From NCBI GenBank assembly GCA_003864495.1, contig ML133394.1, positions 2,705,108 to 2,769,107 on the forward strand: 64,000 nt of DNA. Direction: 5' to 3'. Position 1 is the first letter of the stretch. Each line of letters opens with the position of its first letter. The position numbers were made by a program, and so were the translations under genes. Of this stretch, positions 15,001-24,954 are shown in pieces. This DNA is from Nemopilema nomurai (taxonomy: Eukaryota > Cnidaria > Scyphozoa > Rhizostomeae > Rhizostomatidae). The notes under the pieces were generated by a model. That model ran no database searches. It was not told the origin of the DNA and saw only the letters and a program-made list of their open reading frames with translations.

Positions 15001-16430
15001 ATTTGCATGGAGTAGATCTTGCTTGTCATTTGAGCTTTCCCCTTCTCTTGGATTCATGTGCTTTCAGATGCAAAACACTGATTTAGTTCTTCACTGACAG
15101 TAGCACGCTTTGATTTGCATGGAGTAGATCTTGCTTGTCACTTGAGCATTCATGTGCATTTAGATCAAATACACTGATGTGCTTTCAGATGCAAAACACT
15201 GATTTAGTTCTTCACTGACAGTAGCACGCTTTGATTTGCATGGAGTAGATCTTGCTTTTCTTTGAGCTTTCCCTTCTTTGGATTCATGTGCTTTCAGATG
15301 CAAAACACTGATTTAGTTCTTCACTGACAGTAGCACGCTTTGAATTGCATGGAGTAGATCTTGCTTGTCCCTTGAGCTTTCCCCTTCTTTGGATTAATGT
15401 GCTTTCAGATGCAAAAAACTGATTTAGTTCTTCACTGACAGTAGCACGCTTTGATTTGCATTAGCTTTGTCACTTGAGCTTTCCCCTTCTTTGGATTAAT
15501 GTGCTTTCAGATGCAAAACACAGATTTAGTTCTTCACTGACCGTAGCACGCTTTGATTTGCATGGAGTAGATCTTGCTTGTCATTTGAGCTTTCCCCTTC
15601 TTTGGATTCATGTGCTTTCAGATGCAAAACACTGATTAACTTCTTCACTGACAGTAGCACGCTTTGATTTGCATGGAGTAGATCTTGCTTGTCACTTGAG
15701 CTTTCCCCTTCTTTGGATTAATGTGCTCTCAGATGCAAAACACTGATTTAGTTCTTCACTGACAGTAGCACGCTTTGATTTGCATGGAGTAGATCTTGCT
15801 TGTTATGAGCTTTCCCCTTCTTTGGATTAATGTGCTTTCAGATGCAAAACACAGATTTAGTTCTTCACTGACAGTAGCACGCTTTGATTTGCATGGAGTA
15901 GATCTTGCTTGTCATTTGAGCTTTCCCCTTCTTTGGATTCATGTGCATTTAGATCAAGTACACTGATGTGCTTTCAGATGCAAAACACTGATTTAGTTCT
16001 TCATTGACAGTAGCACGCTTTGACTTGCATGAAGTAGATCTTGCTTGTAACTTGAGCTTTCCCCTTCTTTGGATTCATGTGCATTTAGATCAAATACACT
16101 GATGTGCTTTCAGATGCAAAACACTGATTTAGTTCTTCACTGACAGTAGCACGCTTTGATTTGCATGGAGTAGATCTTGCTTTTCTTTGAGCTTTCCCCT
16201 TCTTTGGATTCATGTGCTTTCAGATGCAAAACACTGATTTAGTTCTTCACTGACAGTAGCACGCTTTGATTTGCATGGAGAAGATCTTGATTGTCACTTG
16301 AGCTTTCCCCTTCTTTGGATTCATGTGCTTTCAGATGCAAAACACTGATTTAGTTCTTCACTGACAGTAGCACGCTTTGATTTGCTTGGAATAGATCTTG
16401 CTTGTCATGTAAGCTTTTCCCTTCTTTGGA
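1..16430 (+). repeat. 111-bp satellite array, block 1
   Basis: Head-to-tail tandem array with a 111-bp monomer; for example, TGAGCTTTCC starts at 131 and again at 242. By length it holds roughly 145 copies and is open at the left edge of the window. Landmarks within each monomer, in order, are TGAGCTTTCCCCTTCTTTGG, ATTCATGTGCTTTCAGATGC, AAAACACTGATTTAGTTC, CACTGACAGTAGCACGC, TTTGATTTGCATGG and AGTAGATCTTGCTTGTC. Copies differ mostly by one- to few-base indels (TGTCATTTGAG, TGTCATTGAG, TGTCTTTGAG, TGTCACTTGAG) and by ATTCATG versus ATTAATG. A minority are longer, with a 25-bp insertion after ATTCATGTG (first copies near 30 and 380). Diverged copies gather at the right end (about 15100-16430), as expected where homogenisation weakens at an array edge. 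Short reading frames inside are by-products of the repeat; every frame of the standard monomer meets a stop. Confidence 0.97.
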
Positions 16431-17100
16431 GTCTAAATGAAATGAATGATTGAATGAGATTAAATGAAATGAGAATATTAACGTTGAAATTGTACGAGGA
16501 CTCATTGAGTAGGTCGCTGGAGAGTATAAATTAAAAGCAATTAAAAAGATGAAACAGGGAAAGCAGCTGGGCCCTCGAATATAGATCTAGAACTCAAAAC
16601 TGCTAGTGCGTAGATTTGGGTTTAAATAAAAATTAAACACTTTCATCAAACGTCTCATCACAAGCGGTTGCTGTAAAATGGCAGTGCATGCAGAAGCAAC
16701 CACTCGATTGCAATACTTCAGGGAATGTTGTAAACTATTGACTGGAACAATGTTAACATTGAAGGTGAAATCTCATCGAATTATAGGAGCCGTGTAACGG
16801 AAAGGATTTTACAGGCCAGTGAAACACTGGCATAAGGATAACACAAAATAGTAGTTTTGAGAAGGACCAAAAAACCTATGGTGAGAAAGATGGGCAGGCT
16901 GAAACTGAGACATTAGAGGATCGCTGCTACGTTCATGGATATGCTAGGCTTGGAACAAATGGTAGATATACTTTAAAGAAAAAGTCTTGAGTTGCTTTCA
17001 GTACATATTCGAAAGAAGCAAGGACTTTATATTTTGAAGACAGAAGCTGACTCTTTTGGTTGGATGAAAGAGCAAAAACAACCGACAAAGTCACGATAAA

Positions 17101-18029
17101 AAGCAACCTTGAAGAGGAAACAAAGAATTGCAGCTAAACGACGAAGGACGAGCAAAAGAGAGAGAAATGTCACAAGATAAACAAAATAATTGTTTCAGGC
17201 CACAAGTCAACCCATCCAACCACTTCCAACTCGACCAAAAAGCATTCAAAATGCAAGAATGTTTTAAGGATAATGAAGATGTTGAGGGCTATGGAAAGGT
17301 AATGAAGATGATGATCAAGATGACGATGAAGATTAGGTTATGATGAAGATGATGATCAACATGATGAAGATGAAATCCTAACAATTACAAAAAGAGAGAG
17401 AAATAGAAGTGAAACAATGTTTATATCAACGAACTTACAATTCAAAAAGAATAACCTCAAAACGAAGACTGTACTACGACCTCACCTAACTCGCCAAGGA
17501 CCGACCGACCAAAAATAACTCTTTTATACATCTGAGTAAGCCATCCTTAAGTTGTCACGGGAAAAAGCAACCTTGAAGAAGAAACAAAGAAGTGCAGCTA
17601 AACGACGAAGGAGAGCAAAAAAGAGAGAAATGCCGCAAGGCAAAAAAAACTGTTTCAGGCCACAAATCAACCCATCCAATAACTACCAACTCGACCAAAC
17701 AGTATAAAAACTTCAAGACGATGATGAGGATGATGAGGATGATGAAGATTTTAAGGGCCAAGGAAAGGTTATGAAGATGATGATTAAGATGACCATGAAG
17801 ATTAGGTTATGATGAAGATGATGATCAACATGATGAAGATAAAATCCTAACAATTACAAAACGAAAGAGAGAAAAGAAGTGCAACAATGTTTGTATCAAC
17901 GAACTTCCAATTCAAAAAGAATAACCTCAAAACCAAGACTGTACTACGACCCTCACCTAACTCGCCAAGGACCGACCGACCAAAAATAACTCTTTTATAC
18001 ATCCTAGTAAGCCATCCTTGAGTTGTCAG
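17101..18029 (+). repeat. 464-bp direct repeat pair inside duplicon A
   Basis: Two adjacent copies begin with AAGCAACCTTGAAGA at 17101 and 17565. Each runs through a purine-rich stretch, a GATGAAGAT-rich stretch and CCAAGGACCGACCGACC, and ends near GAGTTGTCA. Corresponding pairs lie at 27910/28378 and 46633/47101. The copies are clearly diverged from each other, so this internal duplication is older than the duplicon copies. Confidence 0.85.
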
Positions 18030-19535
18030 CCCTTCAAATGTTCTATGCAGTAAAAAACAAAGATGATTATCAAGCAACAACCTTGAGAGCTTAAACGATT
18101 TTCAAATAAAAGCTCAAAACTTTAAAACTCTCAGTATCAGATCAATATAATGATGTAAGAGATGGGAAAGAATCCAGTGGAACAGCTGTGAAAGGGCCAT
18201 AAATGCTCTTCTCAAACTAGCATCAGTATGCCCAAAGGTGTAAAAAAAAACGATAAACGAGAAGGACAGGTGGAGAGTAGATTCTAACGAAAGGATAGGA
18301 GAAGAATATGCAACGGACACGTGATGACAATCTTCGACGAAGAGATTAAATGAAATGAGAATACTAAGGATGAAATTGTACGAGGACTCATTGAGTAGGT
18401 CGCTGGAGAGTATAAATTAAAAGCAATTAAAAAGATGAAACAGGGAAAGCAGCTGGGCCCTCGAATATAGATCTAGAACTCAAAACTGCTAGTGCGTAGA
18501 TTTGGGTTTAAATAAAAATTAAACACTTTCATCAAACGTCTACTCACAAAGCGATGGGACGTTTCTTTTACATAGGTGAAAGGCTTATTGTTAGCGGCTG
18601 TTGTAAAACGGCAGTGCATGCAAGAGCAACTACTCGATTGCAATACTTCAGGTAATGTTGTAAACCATTGACTGGAACAATATTAACATTGAAGGTGAAA
18701 TCTCATCGAATTATAGGAGCTGTGTAACGGAAAGGATTTTACAGGCCAGTGAAACACTGTCAAAAGGATAACATAAGATGGTAGTTTTGAGGGACCGAAA
18801 AAACCTATGGTTAGAGAGATGGGCAAGCTGAAACTGAGACACAAGTGGATTACTCATGTGTTGATGGACATGACAGTCTTGAAAGAAATGGTAAATAGGA
18901 AAGCAAAACAAAAATGCATTGAGTAGCTTTCAGTACATATTTAGGACACAGAAGGATGTCAGGTTTCTCATAACTATCCATCAGCAAGAATCTATTCACT
19001 GCTTTCTAAGGTGGGTCAGCTATATATATTTCCTTTACCTTTTAAAAACGAGTGTTTGTTTGAACTGTAAGCATCGAAACCATGCAACAAAATGAAGTCG
19101 TTTATTATCAATGGACCAATAATTGGCGTTTGAAAGTTTTCCGGTAAATCAGCATGAGCATTGCATGCCATTTCCAGTAAGGCCTGCTTGAAGTGAATCA
19201 ACCCAGCCATTTCCAACTCAACAAAACAGTATAAAAACTGCAAGGTGATGATGAAGATGATGAAGATTATGATCAAGATGGCGATGAGGATTGTGATGAA
19301 GAAGTTGATCTTGAAACTGAACAACAACAAAACAATGATAAGATGAAAGGAATGAACTTCTGGCTATGTCCACAAAGTTTACATTCATCTGGTCTTCAAA
19401 CTCACATTGATTGGTCAAAAACTGGTCCCCCACAACTTAGATTGGAACTGTTATGATGTTTTTCCCTTGAAATGTCAGCACACTCATCCATCTCTGCTGT
19501 AAGAAAATAAAAACACTTGAGGAAGGAAAGTCTTT

Positions 19536-19590
19536 CAGTTCTGTAGTAATTCAGTTCTGTAGCAATTCAGTTCTGTAGCAATTCAGTTCT
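19536..19590 (+). repeat. 16-bp minisatellite (copy A)
   Basis: About 3.4 copies of CAGTTCTGTAGCAATT, the first with T for C at one position. The same short array is at 49086-49140. Confidence 0.9.
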
Positions 19591-20168
19591 TTTCTCTTAG
19601 AGTGTAAAAGGGCAACCAAAGTTTCCTAAAAGTTGCTCTCTAGTTTAACCAATGAAACAAAAAAACATGTACAGTAAAAACTGGAAGAGAGAAAGAAGAG
19701 TGACTGCTGTAAACAAAACTTTCACCTACTGGATAATTGACATTAAGTCTTAGTCTTTGAAACTCATCTTCACTGTTTAAAGACTGATCTAGTGTCACAA
19801 ATCCCTGCATCCTTTTATCTTAACAGTTCATGGCAAGGTAGGGCTTGAAAAGCAAACATTGTCTCATGGAAGAAACGCAAAGTTGTTATGAAGCCAAAAC
19901 CTTCCAATTTTTCCTGCAACTTTAACACAATAAAGATTTCTTGAATGGCATTCTTAATTCTTTGCATACACAAAAAGTATGAACCTTAAGCAATGTAAAA
20001 TTACATGCTTTAAAAGAGAAGCAATCCCTCGTGCCTTCCCTCTGAGGCATTCAAAGCCCCCGGAAAAGGTTTTTGGCATTGATTTAAAATGTTTACATTG
20101 AACCATTTGAAAAGGTTAAGGCAACAGGATTTCATACGAAGGATCATAGAGAGTGCGGAAAAATAACC

Positions 20169-20228
20169 GACCCGAGCGGGACTCGAACTCACGACCCTCG
20201 ACTTTGTACGTCAAGTGCTCTACCAACT
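20169..20228 (-). pseudogene. Truncated tRNA-like sequence (copy A)
   Basis: Same sequence as the complete tRNA-like unit at 49719-49791, but the 5' end of the tRNA (acceptor 5' strand and most of the D arm) is missing. After CTACCAACT the sequence jumps to TTCAAGCCAG and carries an extra 18 bases ending in GCCAAGCCAG. It therefore cannot fold into a cloverleaf. Copy B is taken as the ancestral form. Confidence 0.75.
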
Positions 20229-21624
20229 TTCAAGCCAGACACGCAGGCCAAGCCAGCACTCGAGGCCAAGCCATTTATCCGCACTGCCCTCTCTTGAACC
20301 ATTTGAATAATATGTGTTTGGCCATTAAAATTATACATTGAAGGTATTCACATTGTTTATCAATGTTTGCATCAATGGTTTCAGCCCTTCATTCTCCTTA
20401 ATGCAGGTTCTCTTGGGTATATTCCTAAGTAAGCACACAAAAAGAATTCCTGTATTGATAAGCACCTTTTTATTTTAGGAACTTCTATGTGTCTTCGCAT
20501 TCTGTAAAGTAAAGTATCATTTGTACTTGTATATATATTGGTTTCTACCTAGCATCTGAAGGCAGTTTTTAGGGCACTGAGAAGCCTTATGCTTATTTAG
20601 CAGTGTCCTTGTCCTTTTTCCTATATTGACCACACCTTTTGGTTCCTCATGCCCGGAATTAAAGAGAGCTGGTGACTCTCTGTGAAAGTCAGGTCATGCC
20701 AAGGACTCAAAACACAAACCTTTGGGTCTGTAGTCAGTGCCTCTAAAAACTGAGCCATCATGTCTAGTTTCTTGTGAAAATTTTGTGGTTAATCTCCACT
20801 GCTAAACTTTCTGGTAATTCGGCTTTGGGTATTCTGCTGAGAACTAACAAAGCCCACTCTGTTTTATGGTCTAGTAAAGGTTCTAAAACAGCATTTCAAG
20901 CCTTCTTTCCATTACCTATTGCAGGCATGTACATAAAACAAGCATGATAATCAACAAGCTTTTAATTTAGACTGCTAAATGCCACACTAGCAAACATCAA
21001 ACTTTGACTAATCTCCCTTAACTGCTGGGTATTTTGATTTTTGCCCCAAACCTTCCCCAACATTTATTTACATTAATCAAAACTGATGTCAAAGTGTGCT
21101 CCAACGGTAGAAATCAGTTTTGTTTAAAGGGTTTTTTCCTAAAGGCGTTTTGGAAATGTTGAGTATTGAAATTGGCAAACATTGTCACCCTGGGATGACA
21201 TTTTCTCAATAGAAATTTTCTGAAATATGAATAAATATTTTCTCAATAGAAATAGAAATAATAAAAAAGAATACTAATTGAACCAAATCAACAATTAATG
21301 ACATTACATGGAATAACACTGAATAGCATACTAATAAGATGGGCATTTCTAGGATGAAAATTATAATGAAAATACTGATTATTCAGAATGGATCCTTCAA
21401 CTAAAAAGCTAACTGGCACCAATCATCAGATATCAATTAGGTTAGATTGACATCTGAGGCCAAATTTGACCAAACACATTGTCCAAAAAGCCAGATTTGG
21501 TAAAATTTCTTACAGTCAAGTAATATAGGTCCAATTAAATGTAGATATAATCTTTTAACAAACAGTGGAAACCGAAAATATTTTCCAAAGTGACAGCAAA
21601 GCGCTTTTGTTGAATGGCAGCTTA

Positions 21625-22140
21625 CATGATATGCCACATTCTACACCACTACATTCAAAACAGCTCTTTTGCTATTCTTACGGGTTTTCCATTTCCAAAA
21701 ATTGGTCGGCGGTCCGAAAATAGGCCTAGCCTCACTTAAGTTCCGCGGTGTAACAGCTGTGACCAGCTTATTCCCTTGTCAACCATAGTATTTTGGACGG
21801 CAAAGGGTGTTAAAAACAGGCACAAACGAGAAATCTGTCGTCAAAATTGTCAAATGGCAAATTACACTCATTTACAAAGCATTTACACTCAAACAGACAG
21901 TCGAGCGATGGCTTGGCTATTTCTATGAAAAAGCTATCACTATGACCAACCAACTACTAACTGTTTCGAGTGTTGGCCAACGGTTACCACAGTTCTTCGT
22001 CGAATCAGTAGAGTTAATGACTATATTTACCTTGTTATCAGTCAATTTCATACGCCTTCCATTTCCTTTGGTGATATCAGGGCAGAACGGTCTCAATTGC
22101 TTCCAAAGCAAACCAAACCGAATCGGTCTCGTTTCCAAAC
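21625..22140. other. Copy-A-specific segment with no recognised gene
   Basis: Replaces the 1.4-kb segment at 51184-52596 of copy B. A 133-codon frame on the plus strand (21807-22208) and a 71-codon frame on the minus strand overlap each other, and neither resembles a family I know. I see no UPF2 exon here, although the equivalent position in copy B holds one. Confidence 0.6.
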
Positions 22141-22156
22141 ATAGGTATCCTGTAGC

Positions 22157-22956
22157 TGTGTACGAAGAATGCCGTTACTCTGTTGATGCTTTATCGGCAG
22201 TTTCATAGCATCCGCTACGCCATTGAACACAGGGCATTCCAAATGTTATTCTAGGCATACGCATTATCAGCAGAAGCTGTTCTAGTTAACGTTTCTAGAG
22301 GCTTCTCCCAGTGCGTAGAATCACAACTCTCCAAACAAACACGATTTCGCTTATAGATTCCACAGAACAATACCACCTGTATTCCACCAATAAAGGCTTT
22401 TATTGCCACTGTAGATAACGAGTTGAGATGGGTTTCTACCGACTGCGTTGCTCAACCTCTATGGACGATCCGAGCCAAAGCTGTCCCATGCCCCCCCACC
22501 AGCCCCCCCCCCGTCGGAGGCCCTGATGAGGATAGAACAGTCTAGGCTGAGGATGTGTCAGCATGACATGATGTGACAATGGAAAGTAGACAAAGGAGTC
22601 ACTACACCACAATATCCATATCTTCTCTTATAAAGGATTGATTGTTTTTGCGAAAAGCTGTGCCAACTTCCCTTCTGGCAATGATACAATACTTCTTTGC
22701 ATCGTTGACTTCGTAATGACGTTGAGTCAACATCATTTCGTGGCCGCAAGCAATAGAAATCGGTACCATAATTACAGCAAAATGAGCATGCCTTGGATAG
22801 CAAAAAAGTTACGGAAGAGCGTCTCTATATATATATTTGTCTTTTGATACTTCCGTAGCACAGTGCTCAATACGTTAGCACGTAGAGCGATATATATATA
22901 TATATATAGGCGTTCCCCTCGACCCACTACATAGTGTACTCAATTCTTCGTACACA
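22157..22956 (+). mobile_element. Inverted-repeat element, copy A
   Basis: Bounded by a perfect 14-bp inverted repeat: TGTGTACGAAGAAT at 22157-22170 and ATTCTTCGTACACA at 22943-22956. It has no long open frame, as expected of a non-autonomous DNA element. A related, roughly 10 percent diverged copy is in the UPF2 intron at 52613-53187. Shared sequence extends about 16 bp outside the left repeat and 4 bp outside the right one, so the true ends may lie slightly outside, and I see no clear target-site duplication. It includes two short TA runs near 22824 and 22891, and it hosts a 197-bp insertion at 22410. Confidence 0.5.
22410..22606. mobile_element. 197-bp MITE-like insertion with CCAC target duplication
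   Basis: The related copy at 52613-53187 reads TTGCCAC straight into AATATCC, an empty site. Here 197 bp beginning TGTAG and ending CTACA separate them, and CCAC is present on both sides (22406-22409 and 22607-22610), as for a 4-bp target duplication. The insert holds unusual C runs near 22491-22511. It has no coding capacity. The family is not recognised. Confidence 0.6.
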
Positions 22957-23039
22957 AAAAGAGCTGAACATCCCATGTTGCAATGCAAAAGGCAGTTGTA
23001 TCACCATTGAAGTAAAAGAGCAATATTGGTTGGTAGCAG

Positions 23040-23330
23040 TGAGTTTTGAAGTCCCCCTCTAGCTTCGAAGAACTGCATTTGCCTAGGGTGGCTGCAGAAG
23101 CAAGGCTGAGAAAAGAAGAGGCAGAGCTTTGGGAGGAAACAATTGCGCTAGATCCTGAAAGAAAAAACTGAGTTTGGATGAAACAAAGCGTGTTCAAACA
23201 AAACTTCCAGATTTACAGATCTCAAAGTTCCAGGGCACTCATTCAGATTGAATAAGATTCGGGAACCTCTTTCAATATCAAATTGATAAAGCTTCAATTA
23301 ATGATGAAGCAAGGTTATTATTACCAGAGG
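23040..23330 (+). mobile_element. BEL/Pao retrotransposon gag-like fragment, decayed
   Basis: The plus strand reads KLPDLQISKFQGTHSD, a stop, then IRFGNLFQYQIDKASI. This is the pattern of the gag-like N-terminal domain (DUF1759 type) of BEL/Pao polyproteins, where a tryptophan usually stands at the stop position, so the TGA probably comes from TGG. Upstream is an Ala/Glu/Lys/Arg-rich stretch typical of the same region. It is not functional and probably belongs to the same insertion as 24955-26870. Confidence 0.65.
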
Positions 23331-24440
23331 AGTTTGTCACACCTAAAAATTCGATGACTTATCTACAACTATCAACTTTAAATACAGGACCAAGTAGTGA
23401 CTATGTTTCTTCCACACTGCAGGAATTGATAAAAGAGAAACCTGTGAGACAAGACTACAAATCTGGTCAAACACTGTTAGGGACATCAGTTGGAAACATA
23501 AACGTATATGAGATATAAACGTATACGTATATAAACGTATTTCATAATAGAGATCAGTGGTGTTGCACAGAGATTTGGCATAAAGGCCAGTCACCACTGA
23601 CGCTTTTTTCCAGCGTGTCTGAAAATTTCGCGACGACACATGCGCAGAAAGAAAAATTTCACGAAAAAAGCGTTCGCGCATCGATAATGTCGCTTGACGA
23701 ATAGTTGAAGTAGTTTTTACTTTTCTCAAGCATTATTATTCTAGGTAAACTTAGGACAATAGGACTGCATGATTCTAATAATAGGCCTATGCAATATGGC
23801 GTTATCACAGCAACCGGAATTTAGTAGAAGTGAAACTGAATTGCATTTATTTACTTTACATGGTAGACTAGGCAACAATACTTTTTCACAAGGAAACAGA
23901 GCCTTTCAGATATCAAGCAGATATCAAGCTCGTTTGGTGACAGCCAAGACGCATTTGAGATGGGAACCTTTATCCATGATGCACAATGTCAGAGCAATGA
24001 TGCAGGTGGGAGCATTGAATTCGGTAAGGAAGCTTTTATTGAGGCATTACGGCATTACCATTCTCTGTGGGACACAACTGACACAATATTTACGTGCTCT
24101 CCTTTTCAAAGCTTTATTCCGCCTTAAATGACAATAAAATTAAATTTTTCTTTTTCTCAAGAACAAAAACTGTAAAAGATCAGGCCAAGACATCATCTTT
24201 GTTCTAAAAATCTCGCGCGCGCTAAAATTTGGTGGAAATCAGTGGAAATTGGACTGAACAGAATTTTGTACGAACGCTACAAAACAAGTGTAAGTGCAGA
24301 TTCGGCTTAAATTCAGAAGTTTCTTGGAGAGCGGAAGATTCTGCTCAACTTGTCAAAGCCAAGATACCGTGGGATGTCACACCCTTCACTTTTGTAGAAG
24401 CCGTCGGTAATTTTTTCCTGTCGGTAAAAGTTGAAACATT
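23331..24440. other. Transposon-rich spacer, no recognised gene
   Basis: Sits between the gag-like and integrase-like parts of the BEL/Pao relic, where protease and reverse transcriptase would be expected. I recognise neither. Overlapping frames of 128 codons (minus, 23343-23729) and 120 codons (plus, 23769-24131) match no family I know. The autonomous middle of the element appears lost or replaced. Confidence 0.5.
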
Positions 24441-24632
24441 TATAACAGCCTGTCGGTATTGCGGGGAAGTAGGGTCAAGCTAATAAAAGGCTACCTCCGT
24501 TCGACAACGAAAGAAGAACGTTTAGACTATCTAATGATAGCTGCATGTTCCAGTTACATTTTAGATCATTTAGATCTTGATGAGGTTGCAGATAGCTGGT
24601 CAGTTCTTAAAACTAGAAGAATAAAGATATAA
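24440..24632 (+). mobile_element. hAT-type transposase C-terminal remnant
   Basis: An open stretch reads KGYLRSTTKEERLDYLMIA, then about 20 residues on DLDEVADSW, and ends KTRRIKI before a stop at about 24632. The pattern LRSTT-x-EERL followed by an acidic D-x-D-x-V segment and a basic end is the C-terminal dimerisation tail of hAT-family transposases. Only about 50-60 codons remain, so it is a fragment lying within the BEL/Pao relic region. Confidence 0.6.
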
Positions 24633-24954
24633 ATCCATACCATGCAGGACTATATGTTTTTATATGTGTCGATATTATTCAATGGTGTGAATATTTTCCT
24701 GACCCTGACCTTCCAGAGATTCAAACTATTTCTATTTAATGCCGCTTTCGTTGGGATCATTAGAATAAATAACATGAGTATTTTGCAAGTAATCTGATAA
24801 ATTTCGATCCAGTTAGAAACAATAAGATATATCCAGCTTAGACACAAAGGAACCACTACGGTACTAGAGTGTAAAATTTGTGCGCTATGATTAACTATCT
24901 TTAATCAACCCTGTCGGTAAATTTCTCATGCAAGGGTAAACGATCCGATGGGCA

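Larger units (their letters stand above)
16431..21624 (+). repeat. Duplicon copy A, non-coding flank of satellite block 1
   Basis: From GTCTAAATGA at 16431 this segment matches 45967-51183 almost base for base, apart from small indels and a rearranged tRNA-like stretch near 20220. It contains a 1.9-kb unit (16458-18343), a second partial copy of that unit (18344 to about 18945), a 464-bp repeat pair, a GAT-rich stretch (about 19230-19330), a 16-bp minisatellite (19536-19590) and a tRNA-like remnant. From 19600 to 21624 I see no gene, only AT-rich sequence. Homology with copy B stops abruptly after GGCAGCTTA. No reading frame here looks like a conserved protein. Confidence 0.9.

Noticed and set aside
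1..16430. CRISPR-like array
   Set aside because: Whole 111-bp units repeat; there are no unique spacers between short repeats, and the host is eukaryotic.
1..16430. Centromeric CENP-B-box satellite
   Set aside because: I could not find a CENP-B box-like motif in the monomer; a centromeric role cannot be judged from sequence alone.
21437..21637. Minus frame of 66 codons shared by copies A and B
   Set aside because: Identical only because the DNA is duplicated; its frame runs into the purine repeat in copy B and resembles no family known to me.
23769..24131. 120-codon plus frame as a gene
   Set aside because: No family recognised; lies within transposon debris with competing frames on the other strand.
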